Source of the DNA: Patescibacteria group bacterium
Lineage (GTDB): Bacteria; Patescibacteriota; Gracilibacteria; BD1-5; UBA6164
Assembly (NCBI GenBank): GCA_018623505.1
Contig: JAAZVM010000026.1
Span: 1-6,368, forward strand
Direction of reading: 5' to 3'
Length of the DNA stretch: 6,368 bases
Each line of letters begins with the position of its first letter. Within the stretch, counting starts at the first letter, position 1. A program made the translations under genes and the position numbers. Shown in pieces: positions 1-6,368 of the stretch. The notes below the pieces were generated by a model, which saw nothing but the letters and a program-made list of their open reading frames with translations, ran no database searches and had not been told where the DNA came from.

Positions 1-2
1 AT

Positions 3-194
3 CATGGTAGACTTGGTATATATGAGATAATTTCACTAAACGAAAAACTTAGAAATCTTATAAGAGAAGGAGCTAGTACTCATGAAATAATCAATGAAGC
101 TAGAAATTGAGATCTAATCACGATGAAGGAGGATGGTATATTAAAAGCTCTTAAATGATATACTACGATCGAAGAAATTCTTAGAGTAATTTAA
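3..194 (+). CDS. pilB: Type IV pilus assembly / type II secretion ATPase (PilB/GspE family), 3' end only
   Basis: Only the last 63 residues are in the window; the gene runs off the left edge. Read with TGA as Gly, the tail starts HGRLGIYEI, continues with REGASTHEI, then NGDLITMKEDG, and ends in LKALKGYTTIEEILRVI. This is the typical C-terminal tail of the PilB/GspE/PulE hexameric ATPases (GRxGIYEV, GAS..EI, GM.TL..DGL.KA..G.TT.EEVLRV). In that family the enzyme sits on the cytoplasmic side of the membrane and uses ATP hydrolysis to drive pilus extension or pseudopilus assembly. Two TGA codons fall on Gly: the one before DLI and the one before YTT. Walker A, Walker B and the zinc site lie outside the window, so assembly ATPase versus a T2SS homologue cannot be settled here; PilB is the more likely role in a CPR bacterium. 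TAA stop. The next gene starts 17 bases later on the same strand, suggesting cotranscription. Confidence 0.85.
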
Positions 195-211
195 TTAGTA
201 AAAATATATTT

Positions 212-820
212 ATGAATGTAATACCAGGAGATGGATATGATAGTTCTGAATCATTATTGAGTGAAATAGAAAAATTAGAAATTTTATTAAAAGGATTAAA
301 AGATTCAGAAGTAATAGATCAAGAATTAATAGATGAAATTTTATCTAATTCGTTAAATATAAGTTGAATTTTAACTCTTGATGATAGTAGAGATAATAAT
401 TCTATAACTATAAAAAAATCTAAAATTAAACCTAAACCTAGAGATAAATATAATCCTAGAGAACAACAATTGGAATTAGATCTAGAAAATAAATTGTTTT
501 TTGAACAAATGAAAAAAGTGTTTAATGAATTATTATATTTAAATGATAATGAATTCAATTCATATACAAATCAAGATATAATAATAATTAATGGTTTTAA
601 GTGGAGGCTAACAAAAGACAGTGAACAAAAAATACTTAGAATTTATAGAAAAAAAATAAAAAAAGTTATATCTTTAATAGAACACTTTTATTGAGTAGAT
701 AGTGAAATAAAGAGAGTTTTACATGAACTATGAAAATGTTCTTATTTTGATACTGATATTTTAAAATCTCACTTATCAAAGCCGTGATTGAAAAAATTAA
801 AAAGTATATTAGAATCATAA
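212..820 (+). CDS. Hypothetical protein (202 aa), downstream of pilB
   Basis: An open frame of 202 residues from ATG to TAA that exists only if TGA is Gly (four in-frame TGA: residues 52, 161, 174 and 192). I do not recognise the family. It has no signal peptide or membrane segment and is probably cytoplasmic. The N-terminal third (1-60) is acidic and probably helical, rich in Glu, Leu and Ile. Residues 65-85 form a basic, proline-containing linker (KKSKIKPKPRDKYNPR). The rest (86-202) is lysine-rich and largely helical, with a short hydrophobic strand QDIIIINGFKWRL near 121-133. It starts 17 bases after the pilB stop without an intervening promoter or terminator, so it is probably in the same operon. 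A role linked to pili is only a guess from position. No Shine-Dalgarno precedes the ATG. The last 12 bp, including the stop, overlap the end of the protease gene on the other strand. Confidence 0.75.
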
Positions 821-1405
821 AACAGATATGCTTTGTTTTTTAATTAAGTTATACTCTATGTTTATAGCTATTAGTTTTCAGTCTTCTGACCAAAGTCAGC
901 TTCAAGATTCTCAAGGAGATAGTTTTATATCTGTATAGATTTTATCTCACTCTATTTTTACTATAGTTCATTGTTTTTCTCAAAAGTAAAAACTATAAGT
1001 TTTTACCTTATCTCATACTTTATAGTTTTTGCTATAAAGTATTTTTTTTCATATATTTTCTTTTGTTTCTATCATAGCTAAGTCTTTTGCACTATCTTTT
1101 TTTATAACTTTTCAAGTTATAGTTTTTTCTCAAATTATTATACTTATCTCTTCTCATATACTTCAAACTCAGTGATTTGCAGTTACTATTGAGTTTTTTC
1201 AAACTATAATTCAGCTAAGTTTCGAGTTATTTATATAGTTATTATTATCTAGTATTGCTTTCTCACTATCTTTTAAATCAAACTCTTTTTCTACTTTTAC
1301 AGTTAACTCTTTTATATCATCATTTTTAAATAGATAAAAAAAACTAAGTCATAGGACTATTATGATTAGCTGAACAAGAAGTGAGTATAGGAAAAATTTC
1401 TTCAT
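809..1405 (-). CDS. Membrane-anchored trypsin-like (S1-fold) serine protease, small
   Basis: A 198-residue protein, intact only with TGA as Gly. Residues 4-26 are one hydrophobic segment preceded by MKK: an uncleaved anchor or signal peptide that would place the rest outside the cytoplasm. A charged stalk (about 27-60) leads to a compact chymotrypsin-like domain with the full triad in order: His78 in IVTANHGVG, Asp108 in AKDLAMIE, and Ser167 in SPGESGSGLWSEDGKLIAI. All three glycines of the nucleophile motif are TGA codons. The domain resembles the trypsin-like peptidase_2/HtrA protease core, but at about 135 residues it is short and has no PDZ domain. The GDSG Asp is Glu (GESG), which is unusual but may be tolerated because it is not a triad residue. 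There is no arginine in the whole protein. Substrate unknown; envelope protein quality control or surface protein processing is an inference. The start follows an AT-rich gap shared divergently with dut. The 3' end overlaps the convergent gene by 12 bp. Confidence 0.82.
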
Positions 1406-1479
1406 AATTTTGTATAAAAATATTTTACATTGTATTTTTTTTATTATACTTTTAAAGTTAAAATTTAAAAAATATAATT
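1406..1479. promoter_or_regulatory. Divergent promoter region between the protease gene and dut
   Basis: This 74-base AT-rich gap lies between two divergent starts. On the plus strand a TATACT -10 (1445-1450) lies 15 bases after a TTTACA -35 (1424-1429) and ends 29 bases before the dut ATG. On the minus strand TATAAT (1448 down to 1443) lies nearly on top of it, with only a weak TTTAAA (1469-1464) as -35. The overlapping -10 elements would let polymerase serve one direction at a time. Composition is so AT-rich that chance matches are common. Confidence 0.35.
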
Positions 1480-1908
1480 ATGAAAATAAGGATAAAAACT
1501 TCAGATGGAGAAGCTTTAAATTATGAATCAAAATGAGCTTGTGCTTTTGATTTTAAATCAATAGAAGATGTTACTTTTGCTCCTTGAGAGTTCAAACTTA
1601 TAGAAACATGAGTAGTTATAGAAACTCCAAAATGATATGTACTTCAAATTCAACCAAGAAGTTCTACATTTAAAAAACACTGACTTATGCAAGTAAACTC
1701 TATTTGAGTTATTGATCAAGATTATTGTGGAGAAAATGATACTATAAAATTTGCATATATAAATATGACAGATAAAGAGCAACATATAGAAAAATGAACT
1801 AGAATCGGTCAATGAATGTTTTTAAAAGTAGAAATTGCAGATTTTGAATTAGTTGAAAAAATGGAAAATGATGATAGAGGTTGATTTGGTTCAACTTGAG
1901 TAAAATAA
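1480..1908 (+). CDS. dut: dUTP diphosphatase (dUTPase), trimeric type
   Basis: A complete 142-residue dUTPase, close to the family's usual 140-150. It hydrolyses dUTP to dUMP and pyrophosphate, which keeps uracil out of DNA and supplies the dTMP precursor; cytoplasmic, Mg2+-dependent homotrimer by family knowledge. All five motifs are visible: motif 1 GACAFDF (19-25, usually GAAGYDL), motif 2 PRSSTFKKHGL (59-69), motif 3 GVIDQDYCGE (76-85, catalytic Asp79), motif 4 GTRIGQGMF (106-114, usually RIAQ) and motif 5 RGGFGSTG (133-140). TGA codons supply Gly in all five motifs, including motif 5 (aga ggt tga ttt ggt tca act tga), which makes this a good proof of the code. An in-frame TAA at 1459-1461 and the lack of another ATG fix the start; there is no Shine-Dalgarno. 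A terminator follows at once, so it is probably a single-gene transcript. Confidence 0.96.
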
Positions 1909-1932
1909 GACTTTTAAAAGTCTTATTTTTTT
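1902..1932 (+). terminator. Rho-independent terminator after dut
   Basis: A perfect inverted repeat centred between 1915 and 1916 pairs 1902-1915 with 1916-1929 (core AAGACTTTT/AAAAGTCTT) and is followed by a T run to 1932. The stop codon of dut lies in its left arm. It separates dut from nhaD. The stem is AT-rich, with two G-C pairs. Confidence 0.75.
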
Positions 1933-1962
1933 GTTATATAATGACTTAAGTGTTATCATATA

Positions 1963-1968
1963 TATAAT
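1963..1968 (+). promoter_or_regulatory. Possible -10 element of nhaD
   Basis: TATAAT lies 18 bases before the nhaD ATG in the 54-base gap after the dut terminator. No convincing -35 is found at 15-18 bases upstream. A second TATAAT occurs at 1937-1942. Because the gap is almost pure A/T, this is a weak call. If used, the leader would be only about 10-15 bases, with no room for a normal ribosome binding site. Confidence 0.3.
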
Positions 1969-1986
1969 TACAATTTATAAATCTAT

Positions 1987-3294
1987 ATGGAGACTTTTTT
2001 AAATCTTACAAATACTTGGGTTTGATACATTTGTCTTTTCATTTTTTTTGTTTCATATTATTTTATATCTAGAGAAGAAAGATATCATCTAAACAAAGCA
2101 AAACCAGCACTTTTAGCAGGTACTAGTATGTTTATAATTATATGAATTTACTTTGTTTTAAATTGACTAGATACTAATATATTAAGACAAGAAACAGAAA
2201 ATCTTATAATAGAGATTTCAGAAATCTTTTTCTTTTTACTTGTTGCTATGACTTTTATAGAAGTTATGGTAAATAGGTGAGTTTTTGAAGTTTTAAAAAG
2301 AAAATTAGTTTATCACTGATATAGTTTTAGACAATTATTTTGGATACTAGGTTTTTTAGCTTTTTTCATATCTCCACTTGCTGATAATTTAACTACAGCT
2401 CTTATCCTTTCTACTGTAGCTATTCACCTTACTAAAGACCCTAAGATTGTAGTTCCTATGGCTATAAATATAGTAGTTGCATCAAATGCATGATGATCTT
2501 GGAGTCCTTTTTGAGATATAACTACACTTATGGTTTGGTCATCTTGAAAAGCTGAGTTTTTACAGTTTTTATATATATTTCCAGCTGCATTTTTAGGTTG
2601 GTTATTAACATCTTTTTTACTTTCATTATATATTCCTAAAGATATAAAACCAGAATTAAAAAATAAGATACTAAACCTAAAACTAAAATCATGAGCTAAA
2701 AAGGTTATATTTTTATGATTATTTACTATTTTTATATCCGTTGTAATTGATCAATACTTCAATATACCAGCTATGTGGTGAATGATGTTTTGACTTGCTT
2801 TGCTTCACTTAGTACATTATCACTCGAAAAAATTTCACAAAGAAATAGGTTTTGATATATATAAAAATATGAAAAAAACAGAGCTTGATACTCTGCTTTT
2901 CTTCTTTGGTATTCTTTCTGCAGTTTGAGCCTTGGATTTCTTGTGATACCTACACTATATAGTAGTTTTTTATGAAAACGTTTGATTAAATGCTGCAAAT
3001 ATAATTACTGGAATGCTTTCAGCAATAGTTGATAATATACCTGTAACAAGTGCAGTTTTGAAATCAGAAATTGATATGTGATTAAATGATTGGCTTTTTA
3101 TGACTATGACTGTAGGTATATGATGAAGTCTTATAAGTTTTGGTAGTGCTGCTTGAGTTTGAGTTATGTCAAAGATGAAGGGAATATATACTTTTTCTTC
3201 TCATATTAGATATTTTCATATAATCTTTTTATGATATATGGCTTCTATATTTATATTTTTCTTACAAAATTATATAGTATCCATTATAAAATAA
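1987..3294 (+). CDS. nhaD: NhaD-type Na+/H+ antiporter
   Basis: A complete 435-residue, strongly hydrophobic membrane protein with roughly a dozen membrane segments. By family knowledge NhaD (ion transporter superfamily) exchanges Na+ or Li+ for H+ across the cytoplasmic membrane for sodium and pH homeostasis. Diagnostic motifs: SPLADNLTTALILS (129-142), the NhaD signature NAGGSWSPFGDITTLMVW (167-184), SAIVDNIPVTSAV (345-357) and GIGGSLISFGSAAGV (377-391). The two related DN-containing half-motifs (ADN at 132-134, VDN at 348-350) fit the inverted-repeat architecture. TGA encodes many of the glycines, including the GG of NAGG, while the conserved Trp residues in the signature are TGG. A TAA at 1978-1980, three codons upstream in frame, fixes the start. 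The gene is monocistronic, lying between the dut terminator and a shared convergent terminator. Ion selectivity cannot be judged from sequence. Confidence 0.93.
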
Positions 3295-3326
3295 AATCTT
3301 AATGAAATTCATTAAGATTTTATTTT
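3288..3326. terminator. Bidirectional terminator between nhaD and radA
   Basis: A long inverted repeat with its centre near 3307 pairs 3288-3305 with 3309-3326 (arms AAAATAAAATCTTAATGA and the complement). The T-rich right arm serves nhaD and the reverse strand offers the same for radA. The nhaD stop (3292-3294) lies in the left arm and the radA stop (3312-3314) in the right arm, so both convergent genes end inside the hairpin. Confidence 0.78.
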
Positions 3327-4628
3327 GTTTACAAGTTCAGATACATCTTTTACTTTTACTATTTCTACTTTCTTAGAGCTTATATCACAATCTGGTATAA
3401 AGACTTTTTTAAATCACATTTTTTCAGCTTCTTTTACTCTTTTTTCAAGATGTACTGGTTTTTTGATTTTACCAGTTAAAGATATTTCTCATATATATAT
3501 ACTATCTTTTGATACTTTTTCGTTTGATTTACTAGATATTATAGAAACAGCAAGAGATAAATCTATACCTGGTTCTTCAATTTTTAATCATCTAGCTATA
3601 TTTGTATATACATCATAAGCTTCAAGTTTTATGCTTGAGTATTTTCCTAGTACAGCAACTATCAAATCTAGTTTTGATGAGTTTACTCATCTAGCACTTC
3701 TTTTAGGGTATCCAAACTTAGTATATGTAGTTAGGCTTTCAGTCTCTACTATAAGAGGTCTAGTTCACTCTATAGTAATAGAAAGACTTGATCATATGGT
3801 ATCTTCTTTTGAGTTTACAAATTCAAGTCATGGATTTTTTAGGTCTTCTAATCAATTCTCGTTCATAGAAAAAATAGCTATTTCACTAGTAGGTCAAAAC
3901 CTATTTTTAAGAGCTCTTAAAATCCTTAAGTTATCATACTTATCTCACTCAAAATAAAGTACAGTATCAACCATGTGTTCTAGAGTTTTTGGTCAAGCTA
4001 GATTTCAGTCTTTATTTATATGTCAGATTATAAAAACAGCAGTATTTGTTTTTTTAGCATAAGCAACAAGTAAATCTGTTATAAATCTTACTTGGCTTAT
4101 ACTTCAAGCTACTCAAGTTATATTTTTAGAGTGCATTACAGATATAGAGTCTATAACTAGTATATCAGTTTTATTTTTACTTAGAGTTTCAAGTATATCT
4201 TCTATACAGCTTTCAGCTAGTAGCTTCATATTATCTCAAACTACTCAAAGTCTTTTTGCTCTATCAGCTATTTGGTAGCTTGTTTCTTCTCAAGAGATAT
4301 ATATGATTTGCTCTTTTACTTGTTTTGCAAGTCATAGAGTTATAGTTGATTTTCAGATACCAGGTTCTCATGATAAAAGTACAACTCATCATGGAACGAT
4401 TCATCATCAAAGTACATTGTTTAGTTCGCTTGAGTTTGTCTTGATTTTTACTTCTTTGTTTTCACTTATTACTTCACTTAAACTTTCTAGTTTTTTAGCT
4501 TCTCACTTTTCTCAAACTCAGTTAAGTTTTGCTTCTTTAAACTCTTTTAAGCTATTCCACTCTTTACAAAAACTACATTGACCAGTCCATTTTAGGCTTT
4601 CATTTCAGCATTTATCACAGATATACAT
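3312..4628 (-). CDS. radA: DNA repair protein RadA (Sms)
   Basis: A complete 438-residue RadA (E. coli RadA is about 460). RadA is a RecA-like, DnaB-type ATPase that helps extend D-loops and process branched recombination intermediates; cytoplasmic. Domains in order: an N-terminal zinc ribbon with Cys4, Cys7, Cys18 and Cys21 and conserved Trp14 and Trp24 (both TGG); an ATPase core with Walker A GEPGIGKST (87-95), Walker B LVIDS (157-161), GHINKDG (202-208, usually GHVTKDG/EG) and the RadA-specific KNRFG (241-245); and a Lon-like C-terminal domain (about 285-438) with EPGIDLSLAV, GEISLTGKI and EAEKMGFKKVFIP. The first and third glycines of the Walker A loop are TGA. An in-frame TAG at 4646-4644 upstream limits the start, and the zinc ribbon begins right at it. 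The gene is divergent from the OB-domain gene across 119 bases and convergent with nhaD. Confidence 0.96.
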
Positions 4629-4657
4629 AAGAGTTTTGTTATACTATAATTACTTAA

Positions 4658-4685
4658 AGTATATAAAAAGTGTATAAAAAATCAA
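4658..4685 (-). promoter_or_regulatory. Likely sigma-70-type promoter of radA
   Basis: On the minus strand a TTGATT -35 (4685-4680) and a TATACT -10 (4663-4658) are separated by 16 bases, with the -10 ending 29 bases before the radA ATG. This is the best promoter match in the window, though the AT-rich background lowers its weight. It lies in the 119-base divergent gap with the OB-domain gene. Confidence 0.45.
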
Positions 4686-4690
4686 AACTT

Positions 4691-4718
4691 TTGCTAATTA
4701 TCTTTTTTTAGATACTAT
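4691..4718 (+). promoter_or_regulatory. Possible promoter of the OB-domain gene
   Basis: TTGCTA (4691-4696) and TACTAT (4713-4718) are spaced by 16 bases, and the -10 ends 29 bases before the ATG at 4748, the same distance as for radA and dut. The match is weak on its own. The -35 boxes of this and the radA promoter would lie back to back, about 6 bases apart. Confidence 0.3.
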
Positions 4719-4747
4719 TTGCTGGATATTATATATAAAAATATTTT

Positions 4748-5347
4748 ATGAAAGAATTAATAGTTTGAAGATTTCAATGATGAGCTAATTTTTGATTTTT
4801 GATACCAGAAGATAGGGATTATTATGGTTGAGATTTTTATGTAAATAAAGTTAACTTTTGAGAAGCAGTTGATGGAGATAAGGTAGAATGAGTAGAGATA
4901 AAAACTAAATGAAAAAAACCAGAAGTTAAAATAGTAAAAGTTTTTTGAAAAGAAAAGTCAGCAACTATAAACCACTATGTAGAATGAATTTATTCTGCAG
5001 GAGATGGTAACTTTTGATTTATAGATGTAGAAGTACAAGAAAAATGATTTTTTGTACACTGAAAAAACAGTAAAAATGCAAAAGACTGAGATAAAGTAAA
5101 GGCTAGAATAGTTGATTTCAAAGGTAAAAAAGAGGGAATTATAGAAAACATATTTGAAAATAAAAATGAAACTCTAGTATGAAAATACAAAGATATGTGA
5201 TCTTTTGGTTTTGTACTTACTAAAGACTCAGATATATTTATAGCAGGTCTTAGAAGAAATGGTGCAGAGGAGTGAGATAAAGTAGAAACAAAGATAATAA
5301 AAACATGATGAAAAAACCCAGAAGGTATAATTTTAAGAGTACTATAA
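4748..5347 (+). CDS. Three-OB/cold-shock-domain protein resembling the N-terminal part of RNase R, no nuclease domain
   Basis: A 199-residue protein of three related modules. Each begins with a strand and a G-x-FGF motif typical of cold-shock/OB folds and ends with a GDKV motif: module 1 about 1-68 (NFGFLIPED at 14-22, DGDKVEGVEI at 42-51), module 2 about 72-137 (NFGFIDVE at 88-95, DGDKVKARI at 113-121), module 3 about 141-199 (SFGFVLTKDSDIFI at 152-165, EGDKVETKI at 175-183, ending NPEGIILRVL). The pattern, especially module 3, follows the RNA-binding OB/CSD region of RNase R/RNase II proteins. There, the sequence would go on into the catalytic RNB domain; here it stops and a terminator follows. 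It probably binds single-stranded RNA in the cytoplasm, as a chaperone or as a partner of a separate nuclease; that role is inferred. 19 of 29 glycines are TGA. A TAA at 4736-4738 fixes the start. Confidence 0.8.
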
Positions 5348-5372
5348 AAGCTACGCAATATGCGTAGCTTTT
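5346..5372. terminator. Bidirectional rho-independent terminator
   Basis: A 12-bp perfect stem, AAAAGCTACGCA (5346-5357) with TGCGTAGCTTTT (5361-5372), has a three-base loop and is the most GC-rich hairpin in the window. The T run at 5369-5373 serves the OB-domain gene; on the reverse strand the stem is likewise followed by TTTT for the convergent gene ending at 5375. It begins inside the stop codon of the OB gene. Confidence 0.85.
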
Positions 5373-5374
5373 TC

Positions 5375-6358
5375 TTATGCTTCAGTTACTTCTCAATTGC
5401 TAAAATCTATTTTGTAGTTTAAAGGAATACCATTTAAATTTTCTTGAGAATAATATAAGAAATTTCAATTTATTTCTATATCTGTTCATTTAACTCTTCT
5501 ATATGGAGCTACTTTATTTATACACTTTATTTCTATTTTATAATTATTTTGACTTATTTTTAAAACCATTCATTTATTTACATGAACCCAATCTGTATAG
5601 TCAACTCTTTCATATCAAAACTCACTTATAATTCAGACTTTTTCATTTCTAGTTCAATCAAGAAAATATATTCACTCTATCATCTTTTCTCATATATAAA
5701 AAATCTCATCACTATCAAAGATAACCTCTCATTTATTTTTATCTATAAGTATATATCTTCAAGATTTTAGATTTCTTCATACTTCAAAATAATCATTTCA
5801 ATCTATAACTTCATAATAATAATTATGGTCTTTAGTAGTTTCAGTTCTAGATTTTTTTAAATCAGAAAACCTCTGATGTGTTTCATTATCTCAATTATAA
5901 TCAAAGTTATTATTTGATTCAGATCTATTTCTTTTTTTTCTGCTTTTATCTTCAGTATGAAGAAATCAATATGTTACTCATCAATCTCTATGATACTGTT
6001 TTCAATCTTTTTTTAATATTTGCATTACTTTTATGCTGTGTATGAATTCTACAATTGTAATTCTTATATTTCAAAATGATACTTTTTCTCTATCTTCTTT
6101 CCCTATATTTAAAGAATCGGTATACTCTTCATAAGCAACTTCAAACTCACTATCATTAATTAATTCTTTAAAATTTTCTATCTCTCTATTTGTTAAACTT
6201 TCATCTTTCTTTTTTATCCTATTATATATTTTTAATATTTCCTTTCTATTTGAAAGTCACATTGATTTTAATATCTTTCATAAATGATTTGATGCAGCTT
6301 TTGATTCTACTACTTGTTCAGTATTTTCACAATTTATATTTAAAGCACTTTCACTCAT
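5375..6358 (-). CDS. Hypothetical protein (327 aa), helical N-terminal half and beta-rich C-terminal half
   Basis: An open frame of 327 residues only with TGA as Gly, ending in TAA inside the shared terminator gap. I do not recognise the family. There is no signal peptide or membrane segment. Residues 1-115 look helical and highly charged (e.g. NRKEILKIYNRIKKKDESL at 37-55). Residues 116-134 contain HRDGGVTYGFLHTED. Residues 135-176 are a hydrophilic, Lys/Arg/Asn/Ser-rich and probably disordered linker. Residues 177-327 are rich in aromatic and alternating residues with frequent turns (VIDGNDYFEVGRNL, SGRYILIDKNKGEVIFD, GIISEFGYERVDYTDWVHV), which suggests a beta-sheet or repeat domain somewhat like WG or propeller-type repeats; that likeness is weak. 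The ATG is only ten bases from the window edge and no upstream in-frame stop is seen, so the start could be further out. Function unknown. Confidence 0.75.
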
Positions 6359-6368
6359 AAAAAATAAT

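Noticed and set aside
819..839. Weak hairpin AAAACA...TGTTTT followed by T's as a terminator for the gene ending at 820
   Set aside because: The stem has six pairs with a single G-C and a nine-base loop, inside the coding region of the opposite gene; in this AT-rich sequence that is expected by chance.
1558..1812. An 84-residue minus-strand open frame
   Set aside because: It lies antisense inside dut, which has all five dUTPase motifs.
2771..2998. A 75-residue minus-strand open frame
   Set aside because: It lies antisense inside nhaD and shows no domain or sensible composition.
3325..4581. Plus-strand open frames of 92-108 residues across this stretch
   Set aside because: They are antisense to radA, whose zinc ribbon, Walker A, KNRFG and Lon-like motifs are clear on the minus strand once TGA is read as Gly.
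4629..4747. Small RNA or riboswitch in the radA/OB-gene gap
   Set aside because: The gap is 119 bases of AT-rich sequence with no stable stem; only promoter-like elements are visible.
4990..5358. A 122-residue minus-strand open frame
   Set aside because: It is antisense to the triple OB-domain gene, has low-complexity Ser/Phe/His composition, and arises because Gly TGA codons read as TCA on the other strand.
5582..5770. A 62-residue plus-strand open frame
   Set aside because: It is antisense to the 327-residue minus-strand gene, which is open over its full length under code 25.
212..6358. Possible homology between the two unrecognised proteins (KILRIYRKKIKK versus EILKIYNRIKKK)
   Set aside because: The likeness is confined to one short Lys/Ile-rich helix and does not extend; composition explains it.
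1..6368. Widespread pseudogenes or frameshifts suggested by many in-frame TGA
   Set aside because: The TGA codons lie at conserved glycines and the frames run through without indels, so they are recoded sense codons and not decay.

Overview
The window comes from a low-GC bacterium that reads UGA as glycine (genetic code 25), as known for the Gracilibacteria (BD1-5) and Absconditabacteria (SR1) in the Patescibacteria/CPR. Under the standard code every gene here is broken by in-frame TGA. With TGA read as Gly, eight uninterrupted genes fill almost the whole sequence, and TGA falls on invariant glycines: the RadA Walker A loop, dUTPase motif 5, the NhaD NAGG signature and the GxSG nucleophile motif of a serine protease. 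Conserved tryptophans stay TGG, so UGA is not Trp. All arginines I translated are AGA/AGG and I saw no in-frame CGN codon. I cannot tell which of the two phyla it is.

Layout. 3-194 (+): C-terminal end of a PilB/GspE-type type IV pilus assembly ATPase. 212-820 (+): unrecognised 202-residue protein 17 bases downstream, probably cotranscribed. 809-1405 (-): small membrane-anchored trypsin-like serine protease whose 3' end overlaps the previous gene tail to tail by 12 bp. 1480-1908 (+): dUTPase (dut), then a hairpin terminator. 1987-3294 (+): NhaD-type Na+/H+ antiporter. 3312-4628 (-): RadA/Sms DNA repair ATPase, convergent with nhaD and sharing one long hairpin that covers both stop codons. 4748-5347 (+): 199-residue protein of three RNase R-type OB/cold-shock modules with no nuclease domain, followed by a bidirectional hairpin terminator. 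5375-6358 (-): unrecognised 327-residue protein with a helical, charged N-terminal half and a beta-rich C-terminal half.

The genes do not form one pathway. They are mostly single housekeeping units: nucleotide pool sanitation, recombination repair, sodium/pH homeostasis, RNA binding, surface pili and an envelope protease. Each is bounded by short AT-rich promoter gaps or hairpins. No mobile element, CRISPR array, tRNA or rRNA was seen. None of the starts has a recognisable Shine-Dalgarno sequence. I see no wholly new multi-gene system. The items most worth a second look are the orphan RNase R-like OB protein, the minimal protease and the two unrecognised proteins.
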